From contig NC_059073.1 of assembly GCF_020497125.1 (NCBI RefSeq), positions 141,431,012 through 141,495,011 of the forward strand: a stretch of DNA of 64,000 nucleotides, given 5' to 3'. The DNA is from Mauremys mutica. Taxonomy: Eukaryota; Chordata; Testudines; Geoemydidae. The stretch's first letter is position 1. Every line of letters starts with the position of its first letter. This document shows positions 23,243-35,336 of this stretch, piece after piece. Position numbers and translations under genes: made by a program. The notes under the pieces were generated by a model that saw only the letters and a program-made list of their open reading frames with translations, ran no database searches and had not been told where the DNA came from.

Positions 23243-23458
23243 GGACTGGTCTATAGTTGTTGTATCGGTATAACTAAGTTGGTTCGGGGAGTCATTTTTT
23301 CCCCTCAATGTGGTTTATACTGACAACCTCTCACGTGGATGCAGTCATACCTGTATAAAGATCTGTATCGATATAACTGCATCCATTTTGAAGAGATTGT
23401 AGCATTTAGACATACTGATATAGTTAAAGTGGCACAAGTCTCTAGTGTACACTAGGCC
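23243..23458. mobile_element. Harbinger-like MITE
   Basis: Left GGACTGGTCTATAGTTG after TTA (23240-23242); right CTAGTGTACACTAGGCC before TTG, so a 2-of-3 match for the duplication. The inside has inverted GTATCGGTATAACT / ATCGATATAACTGC-like text. 216 bp. Confidence 0.6.
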
Positions 23459-24020
23459 TTGTACGGAAACGGCCATGAGCAGAGTTATGTCTCATAACAG
23501 AATTGCTTCTCCCAGCAGCACAGTGCCTCCTAGCACCACACTGAGCTGGTGATTCATTTCTGATTCACACAGAGGAGGCCCCAGCTACTGAGTCACCAGC
23601 TCCCCCTCCTCTAGCACCTCTTCTCTTATGGGTCCCCCCATTCAAGCACTAATCCTTCTTTGCAAGCAAGATCAGATAAGCTCACCACCCACAGAGGATC
23701 ATCTGGAAGTTGCAGAGAGTCCTGCTGTTCACCTCATTGACATAAAACCTGTCTTCTCTTTGCATTCTGCTCTAGACCTTTGTGTTCCAGCACTGGCATT
23801 GTTTATAACCAGCCCTGTAAAGCTGTGTGTAGCTTTATGGGTTTGCGTTTTTATATTTGTCCTCAGAAATATAGCCCAGGTATATCTTGGTAAATTTCAG
23901 CTTTCTTTACCCACCAAGATGTTATTGCAAAGTGGTTGTAATCACTCTCCTCAGCTCTTTGTGTCTGTACTGAGCACTCTCAGCATCTTACAGTAGTTTG
24001 TACTTCAGCATCAGATTAAT
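23459..24020. other. no recognised feature; 122-codon open frame judged chance
   Basis: A plus-strand frame at 23628-23996 (122 codons) has a hydrophobic stretch but no family resemblance, no upstream promoter context and lies in repeat-rich DNA. I do not call it a gene. Confidence 0.45.
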
Positions 24021-24849
24021 AGAATCATAGAACTGGAAGGGACCTTGAGAGGTCATCTAGTCCAGTCCCCTGCACTTGTGGCAGGATTAATTATCTAGAC
24101 CATCCCTGACAGGTGTTTGTCTAATCTGCTCTTAAAAATCTCCAATGATGGAGATTCCATAACCTCCCTCAGCAATTTTTCTGACGTTTAACCACTCTGA
24201 GAGTTAGGAAGTTTTGCCTAATGTCCAACCTAAACCTCCCTTGCTGCAGTTTAAGCCCATTGCTTCTTGTCCTATCTTCAGAGGTTAAGAAAAACAATTT
24301 TTCTCTCTTCTCCTTGTAACAACCTTTTATGTACTTGAACACTTATGTCCAGGGCCGGCTCCAGGCACAAGTGCAGGAAACAGGTGCTTGGGGCGGCCAA
24401 TGGATAGGGGCGGGACGTCCGGGTCTTCGGCAGCAATTTGGTGGCAGGTCCCTCAGTCCCTCTTGGAGGGAAAGACCTGCCACCAAATTGCCACCGAAGA
24501 ATGAAGCAGCGCGGTAGAGTAGCCGCTAAAGTGCCGCCGATTGCGGCCTTTTTTTTTTCTTCTCTTCGCCGCTTGGGGTGGCAAAAAAACTGGAGCCAGC
24601 CCTGATCATGTCCCCTCTCAGTCTTCACTTTTCAAGAGTGAACAAACCCAATTTTTTCCATCTTCCCTCATAGGTCATGTTTTCTAGACCTTTCATAATT
24701 TTTGTTGCTCTTCTCTGGACTGTCTCCAATTTGTCCACATCCTTCCTGCAATGTGGCGCCCAGACCTGGACACAATACTCCAGTTGAGGCCTAATCAGAG
24801 CAGAGTAGAGCGGAAGAATTACTTCTTGTGTCTTGCTTACAACACTCCA
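24021..24849 (-). repeat. CR1 LINE 3' part, antisense, split by a hAT MITE
   Basis: Starts AGAATCATAGAACTGGAAGG and runs through GGAGATTCCATAACCTCCCT, AACCTCCCTTGCTGCAGTTT, TCCTCTTCTCTGGACT-like text and CAGACCTGGACACAATACTC to CTTGCTTACAACACTCC. This is the longest antisense CR1 3' segment here. The hAT MITE at 24350-24604 sits in the middle. The tail is of the CTTGAGAGGTC / AGTTCTATGATTCT kind, different from the CCTCAGGAGGTC kind at 18633. Confidence 0.85.
24350..24604 (+). mobile_element. hAT MITE inside CR1 (CAGGGCCGGCTCCAGGC family)
   Basis: Ends CAGGGCCGGCTCCAGGCAC and CTGGAGCCAGCCCTG. Flanks CTTATGTC and ATCATGTC (6 of 8). The CR1 sequence resumes directly at the right flank. Sister of 13414-13664. 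Confidence 0.85.
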
Positions 24850-25084
24850 AACCCTTACTCATGCTAAGTAGTGCCTTACTCTTGCAGTAGTTCCATTGCT
24901 TTCAGTGGGATCACTCACGGCATGAAGTATTACTCACCATGGGTAAAGACTCTGGGCCTGTAGCTGAATGTATGTAGTTATTAGAATTTCAGGCAAGGAA
25001 ATTGTTAATAAATAATATACCTGCCCTCCCTCAGCACTACTGCTTAGACCCTGATCCTACAAAAACTCACGCGTCTGATGAACT

Positions 25085-25330
25085 TGGAGACAAGGTGCTC
25101 TAGACTAGAATTTGGGTGACCTGGGTTCTATTCCCAGCTTTGCCACGGACCCATTGTGTGACCTTAGCAAATCACTTCCCTTCTTATTTTCTCCTTGGTC
25201 TGTCTTGTTCACTCAAAGTGTAAGTTCTTCAGCACAGGGATTATCTTTCACTATGTGTTTGTACAGCACCTAGCACTGATCTTGTGCAGGGACCAGAGGT
25301 GCTACTGTAACACAAATAGGAATAATTTAA
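25085..25330 (+). repeat. MIR-type SINE, sense, with CORE-like tail
   Basis: GGGTGACCTGGGTTCTATTC, GTGACCTTAGCAAATCACTT, then TTTGTACAGCACCTAGCACT: head-to-tail MIR order with the tail type typical of reptiles. The best-preserved MIR in the window. Confidence 0.7.
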
Positions 25331-25479
25331 AAAAAAATTACTTTAAGCATATCAATAGTCCCATTAAATTCAGTTGCTCCATCATGGCTCTAATTCAGGA
25401 AAACTCTTCGTGCATCTGGAGTTAAACATGCGTGTGTTTGCAGGATCAGAGCCTTAGCTCTTGCATAGCATGTCACCCA

Positions 25480-25950
25480 TAGATCTCAAAGCACTTTCCA
25501 GAAAGAGGCCCCTCTTTACAGATGGGAAAACTGAGGCACATAGTCAGAGAGAGTCCCTGTCCAGAATTGCTTACAAAATAAAGACAGACAAAATGAGGTG
25601 TGAGAGTGTGAGAGAAGGAAAGTATTATTAGTTCCCCATCTATAAAATGGGGACAACGCGAAGAGAAATTATGGCTCTGATTCAGAAAATAACTTAAGTT
25701 CATGCTTAAATGCTTTGTTTAATTGGAGCTTCCGGCCTCGATTCTACAGTCTTGTGCATGTGCTTAGCTTTACACATTGACATGAGTGGCACTGGTCACA
25801 TCCAAAAAAGTTAAGCACATATATACATATTTGCAGGATCAAGCCTAAATTACTTGCCCCAAGTTACAGAGGAAACCTATGGCATAGTCAGGAATTGAAC
25901 CCCCATTTTTCTTCTGCATATTAGTCCAGTCTCTTAGTCATAATACCCAT
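25480..25950 (-). repeat. MIR-type SINE, antisense, interrupted
   Basis: TTTACAGATGGGAAAACTGAGG near 25515 (core) and CATAGTCAGGAATTGAACCC near 25890 (distal end) belong together. Between them lies a second CCCCATCTATAAAATGGGG and a palindromic-family insertion with TTAAGCACATATA text. Order of events unclear. Confidence 0.5.
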
Positions 25951-25979
25951 CCTTCCTCTCTAACATCCCACACTACCAT

Positions 25980-28089
25980 GGGTAACATATGGGTAACTCC
26001 CCCAGCCCCCTCCCCAAACAGCACATTTAACACAAGCACTTTTTCCAAGAAGGTGCCCTACTGCTGACCGACCAAGCTACAAATTGTTACAGTCGATAGC
26101 TGCAAAATGTAAGTAACACTGAAAATGCCCCCGATACCCTTCACTTACCTGTCAGATGTGTGCCACAAGTTCTTTTTTTTAATTATTTTTTTAATTATGA
26201 CTAAGATGACCTGCCCTTGAAATACTTGGCTATTTCTAAAACATTTGTTCTCATCACATTTGCAAAATTTTCCTATTGAATATCTGCCATTCAAATGGAT
26301 TATTAGTCAGCAAGGAACACTTTTGGCCCAGCAATGTGTGACATATGCAGTTGAGAATTTGCAAAATTACAGGAGTGACATCTCCAATTAAACTGGCATA
26401 GATCCATACTTTGACCTTGGGTTTCATATTAGCATTTTTGTATTATATTATTTCCAAGCACACTGGCATTCACTGTGATCCTTTCTTGTTAATGGTGCTG
26501 CTTTATAGACGATTGAAAAGAAACAATGGACATGTACAACCACCCCATAGGCTTGGAACCTGAGACATGATGCCGTGAATACAGCTGTGTGAAAAATGTT
26601 TCAAACACAACAACAAAATATAGCAGAGGTGAAAAAAGGATGGGAAATTCTGGAAGGCCTTGTCTTCACTACAAAGTAGTTGTTCCTGTTAACTCAACCC
26701 CCCCACCCCGTCCACACACAAAACTCCATCACAAATGTGTGCCATAATGCTAGTAATGTGAGCTGGTGAGCATGTCCAAGGGGATAGGGCAGATCTCAAT
26801 CACTTGACCTCATCAGCTGCCAACTTGTCCTCTCTGTAGTGAGGAAGCAGGCTAGTGCCGCAACACAAAAATCAAGGGCTCCTAGACCTTCAGTGCCTTA
26901 CTACAATCTCTCAGAGCTCTTTACCCATTGTCTTTTCTTGTAGTCTCTCTCTTCCAGGAATGGAAGTAACCTACCATGTCATGTAGGCTAATTTGGGACT
27001 CTAAGCCCACTTTTACAGTTAGCCTCTAGTATTAGCAACGGCAATCATCCACCTCCAGTACAGAGATGCATTGTTTGAACATGGTGACTAAGATGACATT
27101 GTCTCATATGCTGCCAGCTAGCCAGAGGCTGACACCAAGGTATTGGTAGATCTCTGGTGAGACACTAGCAGGGACCATGATTGCAGGAGCAAGAACCAAA
27201 ATGCCCAACTCTATGAGGAGAGCTCAAAATAAAGCTGGCAGAGCACAGAATCCAATGAACAGGGCCTCGTTACTGAGAGAAAAATCAAGGGGATTGAGAA
27301 GGCAAAGGAGTCATTAATTCCCTGGGAATGTGCCTGTTCAACAAAGAGATGAAACGGCTCATTAGCAGGTCCCCAAGCACAGAGTCCAATTTAATGCTGG
27401 ACAGCTTAAGGGCTCCGGACACAGCTTCAGGTTGGTCTTTGGGGCAGAGGTGACTCATTGTTGGGCATGCAGGGTCATGTGCCCCCCCCCCCAGCGACAT
27501 GGACTGAGCATGCTCAGTAACACTCCTGAAGCCAGCTGCCCTCACTCAGCCCCTCTGAAATCAGCAGGTACAGGGCATCTCTGCTTCTTGGCATCAGAGA
27601 CTCAGTGCAAGAGGAGCTGCCAGTCTAATACCCCATTTCAGCAAACTACTTAATCACGTGCCCACCTATAAGCACATCAGTAGTCATGTTGACTTCAATG
27701 GGACTATTCATGGCTACAGTTCAGGAAGGCACTGCAGGACATGCTTCAGCCCATCCTTACTCAGAAAAGACTCACGTGTGTGTCTAAAGTGGAGTCCCTC
27801 AGACATTAAACTTTCTCCTTCATCTGCTACATTTTGCTGTTCTGTTCACAACACTTCTAGGAGCTACACTTCTGATGTCTCTGGTTCTAAGCCTATGGGG
27901 TGGCTGTATATTTTGCTCTGTTTTCAGTAGCCTGTGTCACACCCTCATTAACAAGAAAGGCCACTGTGCATCGAAGTCAAAAGGACATAAGCACAGTTGA
28001 GTGAAGCGTTTCCAAAATCAGGACTCAGGTGCATAAATTTACCCATCTGCTTCACTCACCACCTGGGCTGAATCAGAGCCTAACTGCTC
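25980..28089. other. mostly unassigned sequence
   Basis: A left end of a Harbinger-like MITE (GGCCTTGTCTTCACTACAAA) is visible at about 26655 without a partner. A palindromic core TTGACTTCAATGGGACT lies at 27690. A C-run sits at 27483-27493. No gene seen. Confidence 0.45.
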
Positions 28090-28327
28090 CGCTCTAGCGC
28101 TTCAGTGTAGACACCCACTACAGTAACAGCCAGGGTTCTCCCACCGCTGTAGTTAATCCACCTCCTGATAACTGGTAGCTAGATTGACAACAATGCTTCC
28201 TTTGAGCTAGCCCTGTCTACATCAGCAGTTAGGTTGGCTTAATTACATTGTTCAGGGGGTGTGGATTTTTCACACCCCTGAGAGACGTAGCTATGCCAAT
28301 TTTTATTTATAGTGTAGACCAGCCCTG
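28090..28327. mobile_element. Harbinger-like MITE fragment
   Basis: Right end TTATAGTGTAGACCAGCCC is of the GTGTAGAC type; the left end is degraded. Interior palindrome GGGGGTGTGGATTTTTCACACCCC at 28254-28278, given here in two arms: GGGGTGTG and CACACCCC. Confidence 0.5.
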
Positions 28328-28428
28328 AGTGTCTATACTCCTGAAGATGCTCACCACTTCCAAGAACAGTCAAAGGTCTCCACGTAAATTTTTACTGGCA
28401 TAAACTATTTCAGTTTGAGGAAATATAG

Positions 28429-28478
28429 AGGACTAGATGACCTCCTGAGGTCTCTTCCAGCCCTAATATTCTATGATA
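28429..28478 (+). repeat. CR1-type 3' tail
   Basis: GACTAGATGACCTCCTGAGG then CCCTAATATTCTATGATATT. Only the tail remains. Confidence 0.7.
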
Positions 28479-28489
28479 TTATTTGTTAC

Positions 28490-28690
28490 TGACACAGTAA
28501 TAGCGGTACAACCTCTAGGGTGAACACAGATCAGTATCAAGGTGACTTCTACCAGCATAGCTCATTCCCCTTCCCATACAGAAATAGCAATACTGTAACA
28601 AGCACCTTTATAGTGATTTAACTGCATCCATACAGGGGATGGGGAAGGCGGTGTTATACAGGTCTAACTATATCAGTATACGGGTTGTGA
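28490..28690. repeat. possible MITE remnant
   Basis: GTTATACAGGTCTAACTATA and GATTTAACTGCATCCATACA echo the interior of the MITE at 23243-23458. Ends not defined. Confidence 0.3.
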
Positions 28691-28725
28691 CTGTCTTTTT
28701 GTTCTGTGTTTGTATGGCTCCTAGC

Positions 28726-28945
28726 CAGGGGTGGCTCTAGGCATTTTGCTGCCCCAAACATGGCAGGCAGGCTGCCTTCGGCGGCACGTCTGCGGGAGGT
28801 CCGCTGAAGCCGCGGGACCAGCGGACCCTCCGCAGGCAAGCCGAAGGCATCCTGCCTGCCGCCCTCGCGGCAACCGGCAGAGCGCCCCCAGTGGCTTGCC
28901 GCCCCAAGCACGCACTTGGCGTGCTGATGCTTGGAGCCGCCCCTG
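28726..28945. mobile_element. GC-rich hAT MITE
   Basis: Ends CAGGGGTGGCTCTAGGC and GCTTGGAGCCGCCCCTG, perfect target duplication CTCCTAGC (28718-28725, 28946-28953). Interior inverted GGAGGTCCGC / GCGGACCCTCC. 220 bp. Confidence 0.9.
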
Positions 28946-28954
28946 CTCCTAGCA

Positions 28955-29173
28955 CAGTGGCTCTCAAACTTTTTTACTGGTGACCCCTTTCACACAGCAA
29001 ACCCCTGAGTGCAACCCCCCCCCTTATAAATTAAAAACGCTTTTAAATATATTTAACACCATTATAAATGCTGGAGGCAAAGCAGGGTTTGAGGTGGAGG
29101 TTGACAGCTCGCAATCCATGTAATAACCTCGCAATCCCCTGAGGGGTCCCGACCCCCAGTTTGAGAACCCCTG
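28955..29173 (+). mobile_element. hAT MITE (CAGTGGCTCTCAAAC family)
   Basis: Ends CAGTGGCTCTCAAAC and CAGTTTGAGAACCCCTG, perfect target duplication TCCTAGCA (28947-28954, 29174-29181). Sister of 5794-6014. Confidence 0.9.
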
Positions 29174-29240
29174 TCCTAGCACAACAGGGCCCTGGTCAAT
29201 GACTGGGGCACCTAGATACTAATCCAATAAATAAATAATA

Positions 29241-30753
29241 ATTAATAATAGGATGGTATAACTTTCTGGTAAAAACAAGCTCTTACTGGTTTTTTTTCCT
29301 AATCAACTTGATGCCCTTTAACTTCTTTCACACATTCCTTTCTCCGTGCCCTTTTCTATACTGTTCTCGAATGCATATGATACCATCCCACATCTGGGTT
29401 TTGCCACTGAGTTTGGATCAGGCCCATGGTTCTTACAACAAAGCAGTCTCATTTTACAGTTAGCCATTTTATGTACTTTGTTGCCTAAAAGCCGTGGGAA
29501 AAAATATGTGCATATTTTAATTACATTTACTCTAGAGTTCTTAGAGACTCTTAGTTAAAAAAAAAAACATGCTCACAGACAAATAGTTAGCCTAGCGAAT
29601 GAGACAGAAGCTTGATACCCTTTCAAGGGATTTGCAGAACGAATCAATCTCCTAAATAGAACAGTGGTGAGCATTTCAAATAATGAAAATAAATATTTAA
29701 GAAGCTGCCACCTGAAGTTACTGGGAAGACTAAGTGATAATTCCCCATTAATGCCTGGTCTTTCGAAAGGGTTTTTCTAATTAAAATTAAAAACACTATC
29801 AATAGGGAACACTGAATCACAGTCAAAGGGGAATTGGCCAATTCTACTTAAACAAGGCTTTCCGAGTAGCTTATTAGCGTTATACCCCATCTACTCACAG
29901 CAGCCTGCAGCCTCTGCACATTGGGGCTCACAGCTAGAAGTAAAAGAATCATTTCTGCTAACAAAAGGGCTTCAGGAAATAATTGCTTTTGGATTCTCAA
30001 GGATCAGAAGCTATGAACAGAAATTATTTCTGCGCCCAGCAAAGTTGTTCAGTTACTCACTGTATTTAGCCCATTGCATGAAGGTTCCACCTAATTAGGA
30101 ACTTTTTGCAGAATCTGAAGCTTTTGGATTTAATGGTCAGCTACGGCAAACCCCATCTCTTTGGTAAATGACCTTGCATTCAAGGAGCTGCACATGGGCC
30201 CAGTATAATTAATGTTACTTTGATCTCTATGACAATCCCTTTGCTCAGCCTGTCTTAGGTTAAGGACTCCTGTAACAGCAAATTACGTCAAAATTACTGT
30301 CCACCAGTTTGCAGCAAGTTATTCAGCAAGACTTAATGAGGCATACAGTTGAAACACACTTATGTGGAAAATTTGCCTTTATGATTTGGGGGTAGGGGGA
30401 GTTTTGATGAAAATAACCAAGCTTTGTAGATTTAGAATGGGATGCTCAACTGTGGGGTTGGGATCTCTGCACTTCTGTTTTAACTCTTTAATGCTGCAAG
30501 AAAACGCTTAGGTCAAATTCTTCCCTTGATGAGCTCTATCGTGGATGTTGTACTTGTTTGGTATGTCTAACTCCTGAGCATAACAGATGCTCCACAGATA
30601 GAATCCAGAGCTCAGAGGACAAGATGGCCACTGAGAGGCAGAAGAAAGAGTTTTAGGTTCTTGGCACTCTTGGATTTGACCTAATAAGGAAGAGTTCTGA
30701 CTTTGTCTCCTGAGTAAATCAGTTTCAGTGGCTCTGATTAGGAAAACACTTCA
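29241..30753. other. no recognised feature
   Basis: AT-rich, apparently unique DNA. No exon-like frame. Confidence 0.5.
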
Positions 30754-31022
30754 AAGAAACATAGAAATCTAGAACTGGAAGGAACCATAAGAGGTAATCT
30801 AGTGCATTCCCCTGTGCTGAGGCAGGATTAAGTCTACCTAGACTATCCCTGAGAGGTGTTTTCTAACCTGTTCTTAAAAACCTCCAAAAACAGGGATTCC
30901 ACAACCTCCTTAGGTAACCTGTTCCAGCGCTTAACTATGCTTAGGGTTAGAAAGTTTTTCCTACTATCTAATCTGAATATCTTTTCCTGCAAACTAAGCC
31001 AGTTACTTCTTTCCCTACTGTT
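30754..31022 (-). repeat. CR1 LINE 3' end, antisense
   Basis: GAACTGGAAGGAACCATAAG, AGACTATCCCTGAGAGGTG, GGGATTCCACAACCTCCTTA and CTGTTCCAGCGCTTAACTAT follow the same order as 24021-24849, with more divergence. Confidence 0.8.
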
Positions 31023-31049
31023 GGTGGATGTGCTGAATATGCTTTAGTT

Positions 31050-31668
31050 CAGTGATTCCCACTGTGATCACTGAGTGATTTTTACTCAAGTGGCCTGACA
31101 AATGCATTCTGGGTTTTTTGGTGACCCACCATTACATATATACACCCTTCAACCCATACCACAATCCCAATCCTGGTGTGATGATGAGGCACTGGTGGAG
31201 GAAGAGGGTGTTGGACAGTGAGCTTGCGCCGCACTTATCCCAAAACAGCGGCTCCTGTCCCGAGAGACTGGGCCTGGTTCCCCACTCTGGAAATTACAAC
31301 CTGGGTCGCGGGGTCACAGCGCCACTCAGGTTTGGCCTGGCCACCACTCTGTCATGATGGAGGGGTGGCTGGGCCCAACCTGAGTAAGGTTATGATCCTA
31401 TGTCCCAGGTTGCAACTCCCAGAGCAGGGAGCCAGCCCCAGCCCCACAGGACAGAAGCCGAGGCTGCAGGGTGAAAGCATAACAAGCTCACTCTCCAATC
31501 CTTGCAAACCACCACCCCCCGGCCTCTCCTCCCCTGCAAGCTAGGAGAAGCATATGTTGGCCTCGGCAGTGCCCAGTGATGGCTTTATTCAGCCCCAGCC
31601 ATGGCAACCCATCCAGAACCTTCCTGCGACCTACTGGTGGGTCAGGACCCACCACTTGGAAAACACTG
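31050..31668. mobile_element. hAT element, non-autonomous
   Basis: Ends CAGTGATTCCCACTGTG and CACTTGGAAAACACTG; flanks CTTTAGTT/CTTTAGTC (7 of 8). GC-rich middle without coding frame. 619 bp. Confidence 0.75.
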
Positions 31669-31755
31669 CTTTAGTCCTATTTACCAAATCACTTAAGAAC
31701 ATGCTTCATGTTAAGCACATATATTCAAGTCCCATGGAAGTTGATGGGACTAGAC

Positions 31756-32463
31756 CAGAGGTGGGAAAACAATGGCCTGCGGGCCACATCTGGCCCGCGG
31801 GACCCTCCTGCCTGGTCCCTGAGCTTCTGGGGCAAGAGGCTAGCCCCCGGCCCCTCTCCTGCTGTCCGTCCCCCCCTCCCACACTGCCTCAGATCACTGT
31901 GCCGCCGGCACAATGCTCTGGGCGGCCAAGCAGCACAGCTGCAGAGCCGCGGCCTGACCCGGTGCTCTGGGCGACGCTCCAGGCAGTGCGGTAAGAGGGC
32001 AGAGGAGTTTGGGGTGGTGGTCAGGGGTGGGGGGTGTGGATAGGAGTCAGGGCGGTCAGAGGGCGGGGAACAGGGGTGGTTGAATGGGGGCAGGAGTCCC
32101 AGGGAGCAGTCAGGACAGAGAGGGGGGGTTGGGATGGGGTGGCAGGGAGCAGTCGGGGAGAAGTGGTGGTTGGATGGGGAAGAGGTTCTGGGGGCAGTCA
32201 GGAATGAGAGGAGAGGTTGGATGGGCTGGGGGGGCAGTCGGGGCGGGGAGTCCGGGGGCAGTCAGGGACACAGGGGGTTGGATGGCGTAGGAGTCCCGGG
32301 GGAACTGTCGGGGGCGAGAAGCAGGGGAGGGGGAGGGTTGGATAGGGGTCGGGGGCTGGGCCACGCCTGGCTGGTTGGGAAGGCACAGCCTCCCCTAACT
32401 GGCCCTCAATTCAATTTTTGAAACCTGATGTGGCCCTCAGGCCAAAAAATTTGCCCACCTCTG
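31756..32463. mobile_element. hAT element with G-rich minisatellite
   Basis: Ends CAGAGGTGGGAAAACAATGG and AAATTTGCCCACCTCTG, perfect target duplication GACTAGAC (31748-31755, 32464-32471). Subterminal CTGGCCCGCGGGACC. The right half is a tandem G-rich array. 708 bp. Confidence 0.9.
31990..32370. repeat. G-rich degenerate minisatellite
   Basis: Units with GGGGGCAGTCAGG and GGTTGGATGGGG recurring about every 50-60 bp, inside the hAT element. Confidence 0.65.
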
Positions 32464-32529
32464 GACTAGACCCTTGCTTAAAATAAAGTATGTACTTAAG
32501 TGCTTTGCTGAATCAGGGCCTCTATGTCC

Positions 32530-35179
32530 AGATAGCCTGTGCCATTGCACCATTTCAACACCAGCACCATGTACCATGTAAGGACTCATTGGTTCAATTG
32601 ATGGGGTTGTGGTAAAACCAGCAAAACCCTCAGTAATTGCAAAGGTGAAGAGGCCAGTCTGTGTTAAAGAAAAGGAGACGACAAGAAGATTGTGTCAAGA
32701 GCTTTTGACAGCATTTCTTGGTCTTATTTTTTATTTATTTAGCTCAAGTGGGAATGAAATGACATGCTTAGCTAGGCTGAAGAAATGCCTGTTACCATGG
32801 TGATAGTGGAGAATTCGCAAAGGTAGAGTAGTTTCAAAATTTAGGATGTGTTGGTTGTGGGGCAGAGGGCGATTAATTCCCTAGAGGCCAGGGCTGATTT
32901 GAAGCCTAATTGTAATAACTGGGGCTTCAAAATTTATCATAATTGTGAGCTCAACTGTAAAAGGTGACCAAATAAAAAGTCACAATAATCTAGAACAATA
33001 AACATTAATAAAAATGGTGCAACAGGAAAACAAAAATCAGTCTAAACGAAAAGGCCTACTAACATAAGTCAAGGACTGGGTTGAAATCATCCCTCATTAA
33101 CAAAAGGGACTGAAAAATCAATGGACCAAAAATCAGTGTGTTGGAAATTAGGCCTAATCAGTGAACAAAATAACGAGGGTATGGGCTACTCCACACATTA
33201 CTCCCTTTTGGTTTTTTGGTTTTTTGGTTTTTTGGTTTGTTTTTTTTTAAGAAGTACTCAGGGGAGAGAGAAATTCCTTCACCTTATTTTGGTCAGCAAT
33301 GAGTTTCACTGCTCATGGTTTGCACCTCCACTGTCTCCTGGGATCCCAGAATCCAGGACACTCCATTGTGCCTTTTTCATCCTAATCCTGAGCAATGTCC
33401 TGACCAAACCGGGCTAAGAAAGACCTCCACTGGCTCTGGCTGAATTCTGAATAACACTTGGAATGTGAGACTTTGTCACGGCCCCCAATGTGTCCTTTTC
33501 CATCTCCACCTTATTTCTTCTCTTTCCTATCCCTCTCTTTTGTCTAATAAAGATCTGGCTTAGCAGGCCAAAATGCATATTTTGCAACACCGCTATAAAC
33601 TTTTGACCAGAAAGAGGCAGTTAAAACAATGCCCTAAACAGCCTGATGCGGGTATGAATTTGCCAGTTTTGGAGTGGCTAATAAGACCATGTGCTGTGCC
33701 TGTGTTTTTCCAGTAGTGAGGTGGCAAGTTGACACCAGAAACAGAAGATACATTTGTCTATCCTTGCTGTTCTTTTCTATCCTTTCTTGTGTGTATTTGT
33801 GTTATTCGATTTTCAAGGTCAGATTATATTTTTTTTCTCTCTCTCCCCTTCTCTCCATGCGCGTGCGCATACACACACAGTTTTCACAAATAAAAATGCT
33901 GAGTTCAACACACTATGTGCACATTTTCCTATTATTCACTACTTGCAAGTATTGAAATGGCTGACAAGTATTTGTGAAAATATCCTCCAAAAGTTGCACA
34001 GGCAATTATTCATCTGAAACGTCCTATTCAGATCCAGACGTCCAGTGTGTTTAGAATCCAAATATCCCTAAACTTGAAGGTGGTAAAATCCTGGTGCCAT
34101 TGAAGTCAATGAGTGTTCAGTCATTGATATCAGTGGGGCCAGGCTATTACTCAAAATCTGTTGATTAATGATAAAGTCCAATCATGATCAGAACTTGTTC
34201 ATCTTTGGCACATAGGAAGACATGGTCCCTGCTCAACAGATCCAGAATTCGGGTGTACTCAAATACAATAATTTGGTTTGACTTAATATTTACCTATAGA
34301 AATCAAATGATATATTGGGACACTGCAAGTAACAACTCCAGCACACAAAAGCATGACTAAAACTCTCTACAAAACCCCAAACCAAATACAACAACATAGC
34401 ATCAGAATAAGGCAACTTAGCATGAAGTTAAAGATACACCACCATGTACTGGTGGAAGTGTGCTGTCTATATAAATCATTACAGAGCCTATCCATAAAAA
34501 TAAGCCAATTGATATTGATGCACTAGTGACTATCTAATATCCATACCAACACCACTCTTGGGGATCATGTCATGAAGCCATTACTCCATCCCTTTTTACT
34601 GTAAGTGATGTAATTTCAGAACAAAAACTAAAGAGAAGCCATTTTAATTCTAAGAGATAAAATTAAGATATTAATTTAAAGACTCAAAAAAAAAAGGTTT
34701 TTTTAGCTCCCGGAAATGAAGATGTAATAAGTCACTAACTGCCTCACAGCAGTACTTTACATGCCAATGGATTATGTGGGGTTTTAATACCTAATTGTTT
34801 TGTGATCCAAAATGTACCGTTGCCATAGCAATCCCTACATCCTATGCAACATGCATCAATATCAAAGAGGATCCTTGAAGAAAAGCCCACACATGCTCAT
34901 TGTTGTTTTCAGAGATGGGCCCCCAACCTAAATTGTAGCTTGGAACATTTGCCAACTGACTGAGAGTTTGCAACCTGGATCTAACTTGTGTCTTGAGTCA
35001 TTCTCTTTTCATTCTGCAGTATAATGAGAAAGAAAGCTCTATGGCAATAACCTAGTAGAACAGCCTCAGTGTGGCTTTTCAGTTTCAAAGCTCATTGTTG
35101 AACTAGTATCTTTTCCCTGCCAAGCAGCTGTGAGATGTGAAATTGTTCCTAGTGGCGGCTCTAAAGCTCACAGCTCAAG
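32530..35179. other. no recognised gene; one simple repeat
   Basis: Apparently unique AT-rich sequence. A core GCCATTGAAGTCAATGAG at 34096 belongs to the palindromic family. The frames at 32609-32803, 33121-33417 and 33674-34017 look like chance. Confidence 0.5.
33205..33251 (+). repeat. (GGTTTTTT)n simple repeat
   Basis: Four to five units of GGTTTTTT followed by a T run. Confidence 0.9.
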
Positions 35180-35265
35180 GGCTTGTCTTCACTAAAAAAT
35201 TACACCAAGTTACAACATGACCCAAAGTCTCATGCTAACTAAAATGATATTGAACATGATGTAAC
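35180..35265. mobile_element. Harbinger-like MITE left end
   Basis: GGGCTTGTCTTCACTAAAAA is an end of the GGGCTTGTCTACA type; the other end is not seen. Confidence 0.4.
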
Positions 35266-35336
35266 AGCACTATGGAAGGTCTCAGTTTCAATTCCTTGCT
35301 TTGCCACCAACTTCCTGTGTGACCTTGGAAAAATTA

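Larger units (their letters stand above)
28700..29240 (+). repeat. MIR-like tail split by two hAT MITEs
   Basis: TGTGTTTGTATGGCTCCTAGC (28705-28725) continues after the insertions as ACAACAGGGCCCTGGTCAAT (from 29182), the reptilian CORE/MIR-like 3' tail seen near 25262. Two transposons interrupt it at overlapping targets. Confidence 0.6.
31680..32525. repeat. palindromic repeat split by a hAT element
   Basis: CATATATTCAAGTCCCATGG and TTGATGGGACTAGAC lie left of the transposon; CTTAAGTGCTTTGCTGAATC and AGGGCC lie right. Together they form a copy of the TTAAGCACATGC...CCCATTGA palindromic family. Confidence 0.55.

Noticed and set aside
23628..23996. 122-codon open frame as a host gene
   Set aside because: No recognisable domain, no splice context, and surrounded by repeats.
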